Shown in pieces: positions 24,743 to 32,232 of a DNA stretch of 64,000 bases. Positions within the stretch are counted from its first letter, which is position 1; every line of letters starts with the position of its first letter. Location of the stretch: the NCBI GenBank assembly GCA_022827045.1, contig JAJDTQ010000175.1:12832-76831 (forward strand), in the 5' to 3' direction. The translations under genes and the position numbers were made by a program. This DNA is from Candidatus Binatia bacterium. GTDB lineage: Bacteria; Desulfobacterota_B; Binatia; UBA9968; JAJDTQ01. A model generated the notes under the pieces. That model did not search any database and was not told the origin of the DNA. It was given only the letters and a program-made list of their open reading frames with translations.

Positions 24743-25822
24743 ATGGCTGACGAGGACGTGCTGGTCCTGACCAACGAAGACATGGAAGGTCTCCTCGACA
24801 TGGGGGAGATCGTGGACGCCGTGGAGACGGCCTACTACGAGCTCGGCCGGAAGATCGCCGAGGGGATGCCCCGGCGCCGGCTGCACATGCCGCAGGAGGG
24901 GGCGGAGCGCACCTGGTACTGGCTCAACGTCATCCCCGGCGCGGTCCCGGCCTTCGACACGGCCGCGGTCCGTCTCGATTCGTCGCAGATCCGCTTCCGT
25001 AACGTCGACGGCGCCAGCCGCATGGAGTTTCCCGGCGACTTCGCCGGCTTCGTGATGCTCTTCAGCATCAAGGAACGCAGGCTCAAGGGCATCGTCCACG
25101 ACCACTACCTGTCGGCGCTCCGCGTCGGGGGCACCACCGCGGTCGCCGCCAAGCACCTGGCGCGGGAAGACGCCTCGGTGCTGGGCATCTTCGGCAGCGG
25201 CAGTCAGGCCCACGGGCAGGTTGACGCACTGTGCGCGGTGCGGAAGCTCCGGGAGGTCAAGGTGTTCTCGCTGCGGGAGGAGAACCGCAAGCGCTTCGCC
25301 AGGGAGGTGACGGAGCGCTACGGGGTGAAGGCGCGGGCGGTGCGGCGTCCCGAGGACGTGGTCCATGAGTCGGATATCGTCGTCACGGCCACCAACTCGG
25401 GCGACCCGGTGTTCGACGGTGACCTGCTGGAGCCCGGCACGCATCTCGTCTCCATGATCGGACCGGACTGGTTCGACAAGCGCCGGGAGCTGGACGACGC
25501 CGCCATCGAGAACTGCGACCTCATCGTCGTGAACTCCAAGGAGCAGGTTGAGATCGACGAGCAGCCCGAGCTGATGTCGCCGATAAGGAAGGGCATCATC
25601 GGCTGGGAGCAGATCCACGAGCTGGGCGACCTGGTCATCGGCAACATCGCCGGCCGCACCACCGCCTCGGAGATCACCCACCACAACAACAACTGCGGCA
25701 TGGGCATCCAGTTCGCCGCCATCGGCCACCTGGTCCTGGAAGAAGCCCGGAAGAAGAACCTGGGGACGCGCCTGCCCGTCGACCTGTTCATGACCCGCCG
25801 TACCGATGTTTCTTCTCCTTGA
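24743..25822 (+). CDS. Ornithine cyclodeaminase family protein (OCD-5)
   Basis: 359 residues from ATG 24743 (AAGGGG nine bases upstream). Motifs: LVLTNEDMEGLLDMGE opening, MPRRRLHMP (substrate Arg), AAVRLDSSQI (Arg in the usual Lys position), SALRVGGTTAVAAKHL, VLGIFGSGSQAHGQ (P-loop) and MIGPDWFDKRRELD with the expected catalytic Asp. NNCGMGIQFAA lies near the C-terminus. Divergent from the ABC importer; the TsaC gene follows 54 bases later across a GC-rich palindrome. Substrate unknown. Confidence 0.8.
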   Translation: MADEDVLVLTNEDMEGLLDMGEIVDAVETAYYELGRKIAEGMPRRRLHMPQEGAERTWYWLNVIPGAVPAFDTAAVRLDSSQIRFRNVDGASRMEFPGDFAGFVMLFSIKERRLKGIVHDHYLSALRVGGTTAVAAKHLAREDASVLGIFGSGSQAHGQVDALCAVRKLREVKVFSLREENRKRFAREVTERYGVKARAVRRPEDVVHESDIVVTATNSGDPVFDGDLLEPGTHLVSMIGPDWFDKRRELDDAAIENCDLIVVNSKEQVEIDEQPELMSPIRKGIIGWEQIHELGDLVIGNIAGRTTASEITHHNNNCGMGIQFAAIGHLVLEEARKKNLGTRLPVDLFMTRRTDVSSP

Positions 25823-25829
25823 GCATCCC

Positions 25830-25856
25830 GGGGCGGGTTGCGAACCCGCCCGTGCC
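25830..25856. repeat. GGGGCGGG palindromic repeat, copy a
   Basis: GGGGCGGGTT-gcg-AACCCGCCC forms a GC-rich hairpin eight bases after the OCD-5 stop. The same pattern recurs at 37150 and 62145; a looser relative is at 4696. Confidence 0.6.
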
Positions 25857-25876
25857 GCCTTTGACGGAGCCCCCTC

Positions 25877-26500
25877 ATGACAACGACCCTCAGCATCGAT
25901 CCCCAACACCTGAAGGGACGGCACGTGGACCGCGCCGTCGAGGTCCTGAGACGCGACGGCGTCATCGTCTATCCCACCGACACGATCTACGGCCTCGGCT
26001 GCGACGTGACCAGCAAGGTCGCGGTGGAGCGCATCCGCCGCATCAAGGGGCGCGATGCCAACAAGCCCATGTCGTTCGTGTGCTCGGACCTGGTGCAGGT
26101 GAGCCGGTACGGTCACGTGTCGAACTTCGCGCACCGCATCCTGAAACGCTTCCTTCCCGGTCCCTACACCTTCGTGCTTACCGCCACCAAGGAAACGCCC
26201 CGGGTGTTCCAGTCCAAGCAGAAGACCGTGGGCATCCGGATACCGGACCACCCGGTGCCGCTGGCGCTGGTGGAGCAGCTCGGCAGTCCCGTGGTCAGCA
26301 CCAGCGCCAACGAGAGCGACGAAGAAGTCGTCACCAACCCCGCCGACCTTGAACGGATCTTCGGGCACCGCGTGGACCTCATCATGGAGTGCGGTACCCT
26401 TCCGGTGCTGGCGTCCAGCGTCATCTCGCTGGTGGACGACACCATCCAGATCCTGCGCGAGGGGCAGGGGGACCTCAGCTACTTCAAGGGTCTCACTTGA
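25877..26500 (+). CDS. tsaC: Threonylcarbamoyl-AMP synthase (YrdC/Sua5 family)
   Basis: 207 residues, the length of TsaC/YrdC without a Sua5 tail. VIVYPTDTIYGLGCDV (about 30-45) and the KGRDANKPMSFVCSD Lys/Arg-rich ATP and carbonate pocket are diagnostic. STSANESDEE (about 137) is the conserved SxSxN-type loop. It makes threonylcarbamoyl-AMP from Thr, bicarbonate and ATP for t6A37 of ANN-decoding tRNAs. A housekeeping gene set among catabolic genes; TsaB, TsaD and TsaE are not in the window. Confidence 0.93.
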   Translation: MTTTLSIDPQHLKGRHVDRAVEVLRRDGVIVYPTDTIYGLGCDVTSKVAVERIRRIKGRDANKPMSFVCSDLVQVSRYGHVSNFAHRILKRFLPGPYTFVLTATKETPRVFQSKQKTVGIRIPDHPVPLALVEQLGSPVVSTSANESDEEVVTNPADLERIFGHRVDLIMECGTLPVLASSVISLVDDTIQILREGQGDLSYFKGLT

Positions 26501-26581
26501 TTCTGACTCCCGTCCGCGCTCTGTCCGACCGGAAAGAGCGCCTGGAGGGCGTCGGCGAAACAACGCACACGCCTGTTTTCG

Positions 26582-26611
26582 TTGACAGGTTCGTCGTGCC
26601 TGTGGCATACG
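26582..26611 (+). promoter_or_regulatory. Possible promoter of the tandem TctC genes
   Basis: -35 TTGACA (6/6) at 26582-26587, 18-base spacer, -10 CATACG (3/6) at 26606-26611; about 30 bases before the ATG at 26643. The -10 is weak. Confidence 0.35.
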
Positions 26612-26642
26612 GGTGCGACGCCAAGGAACTTCGGAGGTGCCC

Positions 26643-27629
26643 ATGCGAGCGAAACGCATTGTGACAGGACTGTTGGTCGGGATCATCGCGCTGGCCTTCG
26701 GCTTCTCGGGTCCGGCCGTTTCGGAGGACAAGTATCCGAGCAGGACCATCACGTGGCTGATTCCCTACGGTCCGGCCGGCGGCTTCGACCTCCACAGCCG
26801 CGCCATGATCGTGGGGATGAAGAAGGCGCTCGGCGTCAACATCATCATCCGCAACCGGCCCGGCGCGGGCGGGAATATCGCCTGGAATCTCACCTGGGGT
26901 GCCAAGCCCGACGGTTACACCATCACCACCGTCAACATCCCCGGCGCCATCGTCTCCGAGCTGTTCGGCAAGCCCACCCCCGAGTACCGCCTGAAGGAGT
27001 TCTCGTGGATCGGGCAGATCTCCGCCGCCCCGTATATGTGGGCGGTGGGAGCGAAAACGCCGTTCAAGACGCTTGACGACTTCCGGAAGGCCAAGGAAGT
27101 CCTGGTCACGGGCTCCGGGGTCGGCGGCACGGAGTGGGTCACGTCGACCCTGACCGGGAGGGTCATGAAGTTCAACATCAAGCAGATTCTGGGCTTCCCC
27201 AGCGCCCCGGCCGCCAACATGGCGATCGTCAGAGGGGAAGGCCACGCCCGTGGCCTCGGCCTGGACTCGCCGGGCCAAATGGCGTTCGTCCATGACGGCA
27301 CCATGAGGCCCATGTGGGTCTATCTGGACAAGCGCGATCCGGACTTCCCCAATGTCCCGACAGTGGGAGAGTTGGGTTATCCGGGCCTTTCGGTGCTTGC
27401 TTCCCACCGGGTGGTGGCCGCACCTCCGGGCATGCCCAAGGACCGGCTGGCCCTGCTCCAGAAGGCGTTCGACGCGGCCACCAAGGATCCGGAAGTGCTG
27501 GATCGGTTCAAGAAGATGAAGGCGCGCATAGAACCGGTGGTGGGCGAGGACTGGAACAACATGCTGGGGGATTTCTACGGCCTGATTCAGGAACACGGCG
27601 CCGTTTTCAAGGCGGCTCTGCAGAAGTAG
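26643..27629 (+). CDS. TctC/Bug-family substrate-binding protein (tandem copy 1)
   Basis: 328 residues; ATG 26643 has CGGAGGTG upstream. The signal peptide spans GLLVGIIALAFGFSG and is cut near AVSE. The mature protein begins DKYPSRTITWLIPYGPAGGFD, the beta-strand and loop that grip the ligand carboxylates. RNRPGAGGNIAW is the second Bug motif. Next to it lies a close paralog (27691), with long stretches such as MRPMWVYLDKRDP and VVGEDWNNML shared. Neither is beside a TctA/B pair. Together they precede a Rieske oxygenase gene, so the imported acid may be its substrate or precursor. Confidence 0.85.
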   Translation: MRAKRIVTGLLVGIIALAFGFSGPAVSEDKYPSRTITWLIPYGPAGGFDLHSRAMIVGMKKALGVNIIIRNRPGAGGNIAWNLTWGAKPDGYTITTVNIPGAIVSELFGKPTPEYRLKEFSWIGQISAAPYMWAVGAKTPFKTLDDFRKAKEVLVTGSGVGGTEWVTSTLTGRVMKFNIKQILGFPSAPAANMAIVRGEGHARGLGLDSPGQMAFVHDGTMRPMWVYLDKRDPDFPNVPTVGELGYPGLSVLASHRVVAAPPGMPKDRLALLQKAFDAATKDPEVLDRFKKMKARIEPVVGEDWNNMLGDFYGLIQEHGAVFKAALQK

Positions 27630-27690
27630 CGGAAGAGAACGGGCCAACTGGACACAAGCGTAGGTAACAAAAGCGGCAAGGAGGTTTCCG

Positions 27691-28683
27691 ATGTTACGTA
27701 ACCTGATCGGTGTGGTTTCTTTGTTGGCCGTCCTTGGCTTGACGGTACCCGCACAGGACGCATCAGCTCAAGGGACATGGCCGGAGAAGGGCAAGACCAT
27801 TACGTGGTTGATCCCCTACGCACCGGCGGGCGGGTTCGATCTTCACAGCCGGGCGGTGAGCGTCGGGTTGAAGAAAGCCCTCGGCGTCAACGTCATTCTC
27901 AGGAACCGGCCGGGCGCCGGCGGAACCATTTCCTGGAACCTGTTGTGGAAAGCCAAGCCCGACGGCTACACCATCGGCACCGTCAACATCCCCGGGGCCA
28001 TCGTCTCCGAGCTGTTCGCGGATCCCAAGCCGGTCTACAAGCTGAAGGAGTTTTCCTGGCTCGGACGGATCTCGTCCGGCCCCTACGTCTGGGCGGTGGG
28101 CGCCAAGACCAAGTTCCAAAACCTCAAGGACTTCCAGGAAGCCAAGGAGGTCCTTCTCACCGGCACGGGGGTGGGCGCCACCGGATGGATCGCGAACCTG
28201 CTGACCGCCAAGGTGATGGGGTTCAATCCGAAGTTCATCCTGGGTTATCCGGGCGCTCCGGCGGCCAACATGGGCATCGTCAGAGGGGAGGGCCACGCCA
28301 GGGCCCTGGGTCTGGATTCCCCGGGCCAGATGGTGTTCGTGGAGGACGGCAACATGAGGCCCATGTGGGTCTACCTGGACAAGCGCGATCCCAGGTACCC
28401 CGATGTGCCCACCGTGGGGGAACTGGGCTTCCCACAGCTCAGTGTTCTCGCCTCACACCGCGTGGCCACCGCTCCTCCGGGTATGCCCAAGGACCGGCAG
28501 GCGATTCTGCAAAAGGCCTTCGAAACGGCGCTGAAGGATCCGGAGGTCATCGCCAGGTTCAAGAAGATGAAAGCCAAGATGTCTCCGGTCGTGGGCGAGG
28601 ACTGGAACAAAACGCTTGATGGCTTCTACGGCCTGATCAACCATTACGCGCCGATATTCCAGGAGGCCTTGCAGAAGAAGTAG
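27691..28683 (+). CDS. TctC/Bug-family substrate-binding protein (tandem copy 2)
   Basis: 330 residues with AAGGAGG upstream and a signal peptide (LIGVVSLLAVLGLTV, cut near ASAQ). It shares the ITWLIPYAPAGGFDLHSRA ligand loop and RNRPGAGGTISWN with the upstream copy, clearly a tandem duplication. Differences cluster in the signal peptide and middle of the protein. Periplasmic. It is 61 bases after copy 1, probably co-transcribed, and is followed by a strong hairpin before the Rieske oxygenase gene. Confidence 0.85.
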   Translation: MLRNLIGVVSLLAVLGLTVPAQDASAQGTWPEKGKTITWLIPYAPAGGFDLHSRAVSVGLKKALGVNVILRNRPGAGGTISWNLLWKAKPDGYTIGTVNIPGAIVSELFADPKPVYKLKEFSWLGRISSGPYVWAVGAKTKFQNLKDFQEAKEVLLTGTGVGATGWIANLLTAKVMGFNPKFILGYPGAPAANMGIVRGEGHARALGLDSPGQMVFVEDGNMRPMWVYLDKRDPRYPDVPTVGELGFPQLSVLASHRVATAPPGMPKDRQAILQKAFETALKDPEVIARFKKMKAKMSPVVGEDWNKTLDGFYGLINHYAPIFQEALQKK

Positions 28684-28721
28684 CAGTAGCGGAGCTTTCT
28701 CGAATCACCGCGAATACTCCA

Positions 28722-28769
28722 CCGGCCGGACACGCCGACATGGTTATTCCATCCGTGTGTGCCGGCCGG
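28722..28769. terminator. Strong GC hairpin between TctC and Rieske oxygenase genes
   Basis: CCGGCCGG at 28722-28729 pairs with CCGGCCGG at 28762-28769, extended by ACAC/GTGT. The downstream side is TTTGCG, only a weak T-run, so it may be an attenuator or mRNA stabiliser rather than a full terminator. Confidence 0.4.
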
Positions 28770-28822
28770 TTTGCGTTCCGGACTAGAGTCGTGAACGACC
28801 TGGACCGGAGAGGAGCGTCTCC

Positions 28823-30010
28823 ATGAGGAGCGCCTACGGCTTCAAGATCCCGGAAATCGATCCGGAACTGACCCGTGTCGGCCCCGGCACGCCCTGCGGC
28901 GAGCTCATGCGCCGCTACTGGCAGCCGGTGTGCCTGTCTCGCGACCTAGGAGATCTGCCCAAGCGCATCCGTATCCTGGGCGAGGACCTCGTTGCTTTCC
29001 GGGACGGCGAGGGGCGGGCGGGGCTGCTCTTCTTTCGTTGCAGCCACCGCGGCACCTCGCTGGAGTATGGACGGGTGGAGCGGGACGGGCTGCGCTGCTG
29101 TTACCACGGCTGGCTCTACGACGTGGAGGGGCGCATCCTCGACATGCCGCTGGAACCGCCCGAGAGCACGGTGAAGGACCATCTCCGGCACCCGGCATAC
29201 CCGGTGCAGGAGTTTGGCGGCCTGGTTTTCGCCTACATGGGACCACTGGAGAAGGTCCCGGAGCTACCCAAGTACGACGCCTGGGTACACGAGGGAGGGA
29301 AGTTCTACGCCAGATTCGGGCCGCGCATCGGGGGCTCCGTCGACTGCAACTGGCTCCAGACCGAGGAAAACCTCATGGATGCGCTGCACACCGTGTGGCT
29401 GCATACGCTTCACAGCGGCTCCCAGTTCCCCACCCAGGTGTTCACCTCGCTGCCGGAGGAGCTCCGGTACGAAGAGACCGAGATGGGCATGCGTTTCGTC
29501 ATGGTCCAGAAGCTCGACGGCGGCCGCTGGGCCGAGTTGATCTGGGAAATGGTCATGCCCTTGAACGCCCACCTGGTCTACACGGACGAGCTCAAGACCA
29601 GGAAGGTGACCCAGGTCTCCTTTTGTGTTCCCGTGGACGACACGCACGTCCGGTCGGCCAACATCCGGTGGATGCCCGAGGACGTGGACGAGACCGTTTT
29701 GAGCGGGCGTGCGAAGCTCGCGCCTGGCGGAAGGTCAGACACGAGCTACGAGTACAGCCAGCGGCATCCCGACGACAAGGAAGCCCAGGAAGGGCAGGGC
29801 GAGATCGCCAACCACCGGCTGGAGCACCACGTCACCTCGGATGAAGGGGTGCTGATGTTCCGCAGGATACTTCGGACCGCCATAGAGGCCGTGAAACGCG
29901 GCGAGGATCCCAAGGGGATCATCCGGGATCCTGAGAAAGCCGCGTGTGTACCGACGACGGCGGGCGCGGTGGTCTGGAGAGAAGGGGAGAAGCGCGTTCA
30001 GAATTTCTAG
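28823..30010 (+). CDS. Rieske aromatic-ring-hydroxylating oxygenase, alpha subunit (ring-1)
   Basis: 395 residues. Rieske [2Fe-2S] ligands: CSHRG (about 69) and CCYHGW (about 87), giving CxH...CxxH. The mononuclear iron site is in ENLMDALHTVWLHTLHSG (about 180-197), providing the His pair, with the bridging Asp in DALH. The length and C-terminal catalytic domain resemble phthalate 4,5-dioxygenase-type oxygenases that use separate FMN reductases; no reductase gene is near. Closely related to the oxygenase at 37235. Cytoplasmic; followed 80 bases later by a cupin gene. Confidence 0.85.
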   Translation: MRSAYGFKIPEIDPELTRVGPGTPCGELMRRYWQPVCLSRDLGDLPKRIRILGEDLVAFRDGEGRAGLLFFRCSHRGTSLEYGRVERDGLRCCYHGWLYDVEGRILDMPLEPPESTVKDHLRHPAYPVQEFGGLVFAYMGPLEKVPELPKYDAWVHEGGKFYARFGPRIGGSVDCNWLQTEENLMDALHTVWLHTLHSGSQFPTQVFTSLPEELRYEETEMGMRFVMVQKLDGGRWAELIWEMVMPLNAHLVYTDELKTRKVTQVSFCVPVDDTHVRSANIRWMPEDVDETVLSGRAKLAPGGRSDTSYEYSQRHPDDKEAQEGQGEIANHRLEHHVTSDEGVLMFRRILRTAIEAVKRGEDPKGIIRDPEKAACVPTTAGAVVWREGEKRVQNF

Positions 30011-30090
30011 GCATTCAAGCCCAGAGATCATGGAAGAGGCGGTAGCGCGCATGGATACGGGGCGGGCCGCCGGAAGGAAAGCGGGGAATC

Positions 30091-30441
30091 ATGCAGGCAC
30101 TGAGACTCTACACCGGCGACGACGGCGAATCGCACTTCGAGGAGATCGAGCTCGACTTCCAGCCGGATCGCAACATGGAATCCACGTCCTTGGGTGACGC
30201 CAAGAGCGTGCACGTGCGGCGGGTTCCGCCCGGCGTGCTGCTGGATTGGCACCCGGCGCCGCGGCGGCAGTACCTGTTCACGCTGTCGGGGCAGTGGGAC
30301 ATCGAGTGCGGCGGCGGCGAGGTGCGGCGGTTCACGACCGGCGACATCATGCTCGCGGACGACCTCACCGGGCGCGGGCACCGGAGCCGGGTCATCGGCG
30401 ACGAGCCCCACGTCTTCGCGGTGGTGCCGCTGGCGGACTGA
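30091..30441 (+). CDS. Small cupin protein
   Basis: 116 residues forming one cupin barrel: VPPGVLLDWHPAPRRQYLFTLSGQWDI, then FTTGDIMLADDLTGRGHRSR. Only a single His lies in motif 1 (DWHPAPRRQ) with one in motif 2, so metal binding may be weak or absent. It probably shares the transcript of the Rieske oxygenase upstream. Such cupins often bind or isomerise ring-cleavage intermediates; no specific role can be given. Confidence 0.7.
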   Translation: MQALRLYTGDDGESHFEEIELDFQPDRNMESTSLGDAKSVHVRRVPPGVLLDWHPAPRRQYLFTLSGQWDIECGGGEVRRFTTGDIMLADDLTGRGHRSRVIGDEPHVFAVVPLAD

Positions 30442-30474
30442 CGCCTCCGGCAGCCTGCGCCACGGTGGAAACCC

Positions 30475-30497
30475 GGGGGCAACCGCCGGTCGCCCCT
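30475..30497. repeat. GC-rich intergenic palindrome
   Basis: GGGC-a-ACC-gcc-GGT-c-GCCC, an imperfect hairpin in the short gap between the convergent cupin and SDR genes, ending in CCCCTAC. Another of the GC palindromes scattered between genes here. Confidence 0.4.
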
Positions 30498-30515
30498 ACG
30501 CGGACAGGCGCCGGG

Positions 30516-31301
30516 CTACGAGCCGCCTGCGGCCGCGGACGCGCCGCCGTCCACCACCAGCGCCGTCCCGGTGACGAAGGATGACTCGTCGCAGGCCAGG
30601 AACAGGATCGTATGGGCCACCTCCCGGGGCTCGGCCCACCGCTTCATCAGCGTGTGTTGCGCGCCGGTGCGGCGCAGATCTTCCTCGCTCACGCCCCGTG
30701 TCTTGGCCCGCTCGATGTGAAAAGGCGTGATGGTGGGGCCGGGGCAGACGGCGTTCACCCGAATCCCGTTCCCCACCTCCTCGATGGCGAGGGTGCGGCT
30801 GAGGCTCACGACCGCGGCCTTGGTCACGTCGTACTGTCCCATTCCTGCACGTCCGGTGACTCCGAAGACCGAAGAGACGTTGACGATGCTGCCGCCGCCC
30901 CGCGACCGCAGGAACGGGATCGCGGCCTTGCAGCAGTGAACGGTGGCCATGAGATTGACCGCCAGGATGGAGTCCCAACTGTCCGGCTCGGCGTCCGCCA
31001 GGGCGCCGTACACCCGGATCCCGGCCACGTTGACCAGGATGTCGAGACCGCCGAAGTAGGCCGCTGCGGCGTCCACCGCGCGTTTCGCCTGCGGTTCGTC
31101 GCTCAGGTCCGCCGCCATGGGCATGACGTCCGCCGAGGGGAGCCTGCCACGGATTTCCGCGGCCGCGGCATCGGCGGCCGCGCCGTCACGGTCTACCACG
31201 GCGAGCTTGGCACCTTCCTCGGCGAACAGCATGGCGGTGGCGGCGCCGATGCCGCCTCCGCCGCCTGTGATGAATGCGACCTTTCCCTGGATGCGTCCCA
31301 C
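30516..31301 (-). CDS. Short-chain dehydrogenase/reductase (SDR)
   Basis: 261 residues from a GTG start at 31301. Classical SDR: TGGGGGIGAA cofactor loop (about 13-21), NVAGI (about 92), VNVSS catalytic Ser near 142, and QYDVTKAA with catalytic Tyr and Lys near 155-159, followed by PGPTITPF. The acidic VVDRDG after strand 2 favours NAD(H). Starts 13 bases after the GlcG-like gene, so the two are one operon. A hydroxyl or ketone substrate is expected; identity unknown. Confidence 0.88.
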   Translation of the reverse strand: MGRIQGKVAFITGGGGGIGAATAMLFAEEGAKLAVVDRDGAAADAAAAEIRGRLPSADVMPMAADLSDEPQAKRAVDAAAAYFGGLDILVNVAGIRVYGALADAEPDSWDSILAVNLMATVHCCKAAIPFLRSRGGGSIVNVSSVFGVTGRAGMGQYDVTKAAVVSLSRTLAIEEVGNGIRVNAVCPGPTITPFHIERAKTRGVSEEDLRRTGAQHTLMKRWAEPREVAHTILFLACDESSFVTGTALVVDGGASAAAGGS

Positions 31302-31314
31302 GCGCTCGTCGATT

Positions 31315-31773
31315 CTATCTTGAATGCCCCAGCGCGGCCCGCGTGGCTACGTCCGCGTTCGGGAACGAGAATCCCTCGGCCTCGAGGGCCGCGGCCGCCA
31401 CCTCCTCGTCTTCCTGGGGCGCGGCCCCGCTGACGCCGATGCCGCCCACCACCTCGTCGCCGATCCAGACGGGCAGCGCCCCCTGGCCGATGGCGATGTT
31501 CCCGCCGTGCACCACCTGCACGCCGGTGTAGAACACCGGTTTCGGATTGGCCTTTTCCTCCAGCACCGCGGTGCTCTGGCGGAAGGCGGCCGCGGTAAAC
31601 GCCTTGGCTCGGGCGATGTCCGGAGCCACGAACTTGGTCCCGTCCATGCGGCCCGACCACATGAAGTTCCCGGCGGCGTCAACGATGGTCACCGCCACCA
31701 GATATCCCTTTTCCTCCGCCGCGCGGATGCCCGCATCCACCAGCGCCCGTGCCTGTTCCATTCCGAAGCTCAA
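31315..31773 (-). CDS. GlcG/HbpS family protein (DUF336)
   Basis: 152 residues from a TTG at 31773, chosen because AGGAG lies seven bases upstream; the ATG at 31761 would be 19 bases from it. The DUF336 core is present: KGYLVAVTIVDAAGNFMWSGRMDG, then RAKAFTAAAFRQSTAVL, GGNIAIGQGALPVWIGDEVVGGIGVSGA and the closing DEEVAAAALEA. Homologs bind heme or cobalamin-like ligands or accompany glycolate and other oxidations. Operon with the SDR gene downstream. Confidence 0.85.
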   Translation of the reverse strand: MSFGMEQARALVDAGIRAAEEKGYLVAVTIVDAAGNFMWSGRMDGTKFVAPDIARAKAFTAAAFRQSTAVLEEKANPKPVFYTGVQVVHGGNIAIGQGALPVWIGDEVVGGIGVSGAAPQEDEEVAAAALEAEGFSFPNADVATRAALGHSR

Positions 31774-31832
31774 GGCGATTCTCCTCTCTCCATTGTGCTA
31801 AAACCTGGCCAGAGTGTCCTGCCGGCCGGTGC

Positions 31833-32084
31833 CTACCCCATCCTCATCAACCGCGCCAATGGTCGCCGGGGCACCGGTATCTCCGTGCCCGCGGCCAGAC
31901 GCTCGCGGACCACGCGCTCGCGGTTGCGGTCGAGGTCGTCCAGGGCTTCTTCCGGCGAGCGTCCCTCGCCGACACAGCCGGGCAACTCCGGGTACTCCGC
32001 CCGGCGCAGCCACCGCCCATCGTGCCCCCGGACCGCCACCATGCGAAGGACATACGGCACGGCCATATACTCTTCAAACGTCAT
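31833..32084 (-). CDS. HicB-like antitoxin family protein without a HicA partner
   Basis: 83 residues. RAEYPELPGCVGEGRSPEEALDDL is the HicB/UPF0150 partial-RNase-H fold signature, and AGTEIPVPR the usual tail. There is no room for a HicA gene upstream (Rieske stop at 32233) or downstream (GlcG gene), and no short frame with a dsRBD-like Gly-His motif is visible. It also lacks the C-terminal DNA-binding domain of many HicB antitoxins. Probably a solitary family member or toxin-antitoxin relic. Confidence 0.75.
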   Translation of the reverse strand: MTFEEYMAVPYVLRMVAVRGHDGRWLRRAEYPELPGCVGEGRSPEEALDDLDRNRERVVRERLAAGTEIPVPRRPLARLMRMG

Positions 32085-32160
32085 TCCGAACCCGTCATTG
32101 CCGCGAAACAGGCTGCGTCGAAACTCTCCGTGGTTACGGACACGGCACCACGCCCGCCAT

Positions 32161-32218
32161 CGTCATTCCGGCGAAAAGCCTGCCCCGTACTCGATACGGG
32201 GCCGGAATCCAGGGACGG
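32161..32218. repeat. Decayed CGTCATTCC extragenic palindrome
   Basis: TCGTCATTCCGGCGAAAAGCC ... GGCCGGAATCCAGGGA is a longer, imperfect variant of the CGTCATTCCCGC...GGGAATCCAG palindrome found intact at 63761. Its middle contains its own CCCCGTactcgatACGGGG stem. Located between the HicB-like and Rieske genes. Confidence 0.55.
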
Positions 32219-32232
32219 GGAGCTCGGGTCCC

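Noticed and set aside
24644..26752. 702-residue minus-strand frame over OCD-5 and tsaC
   Set aside because: Antisense to two clear genes; no motifs.
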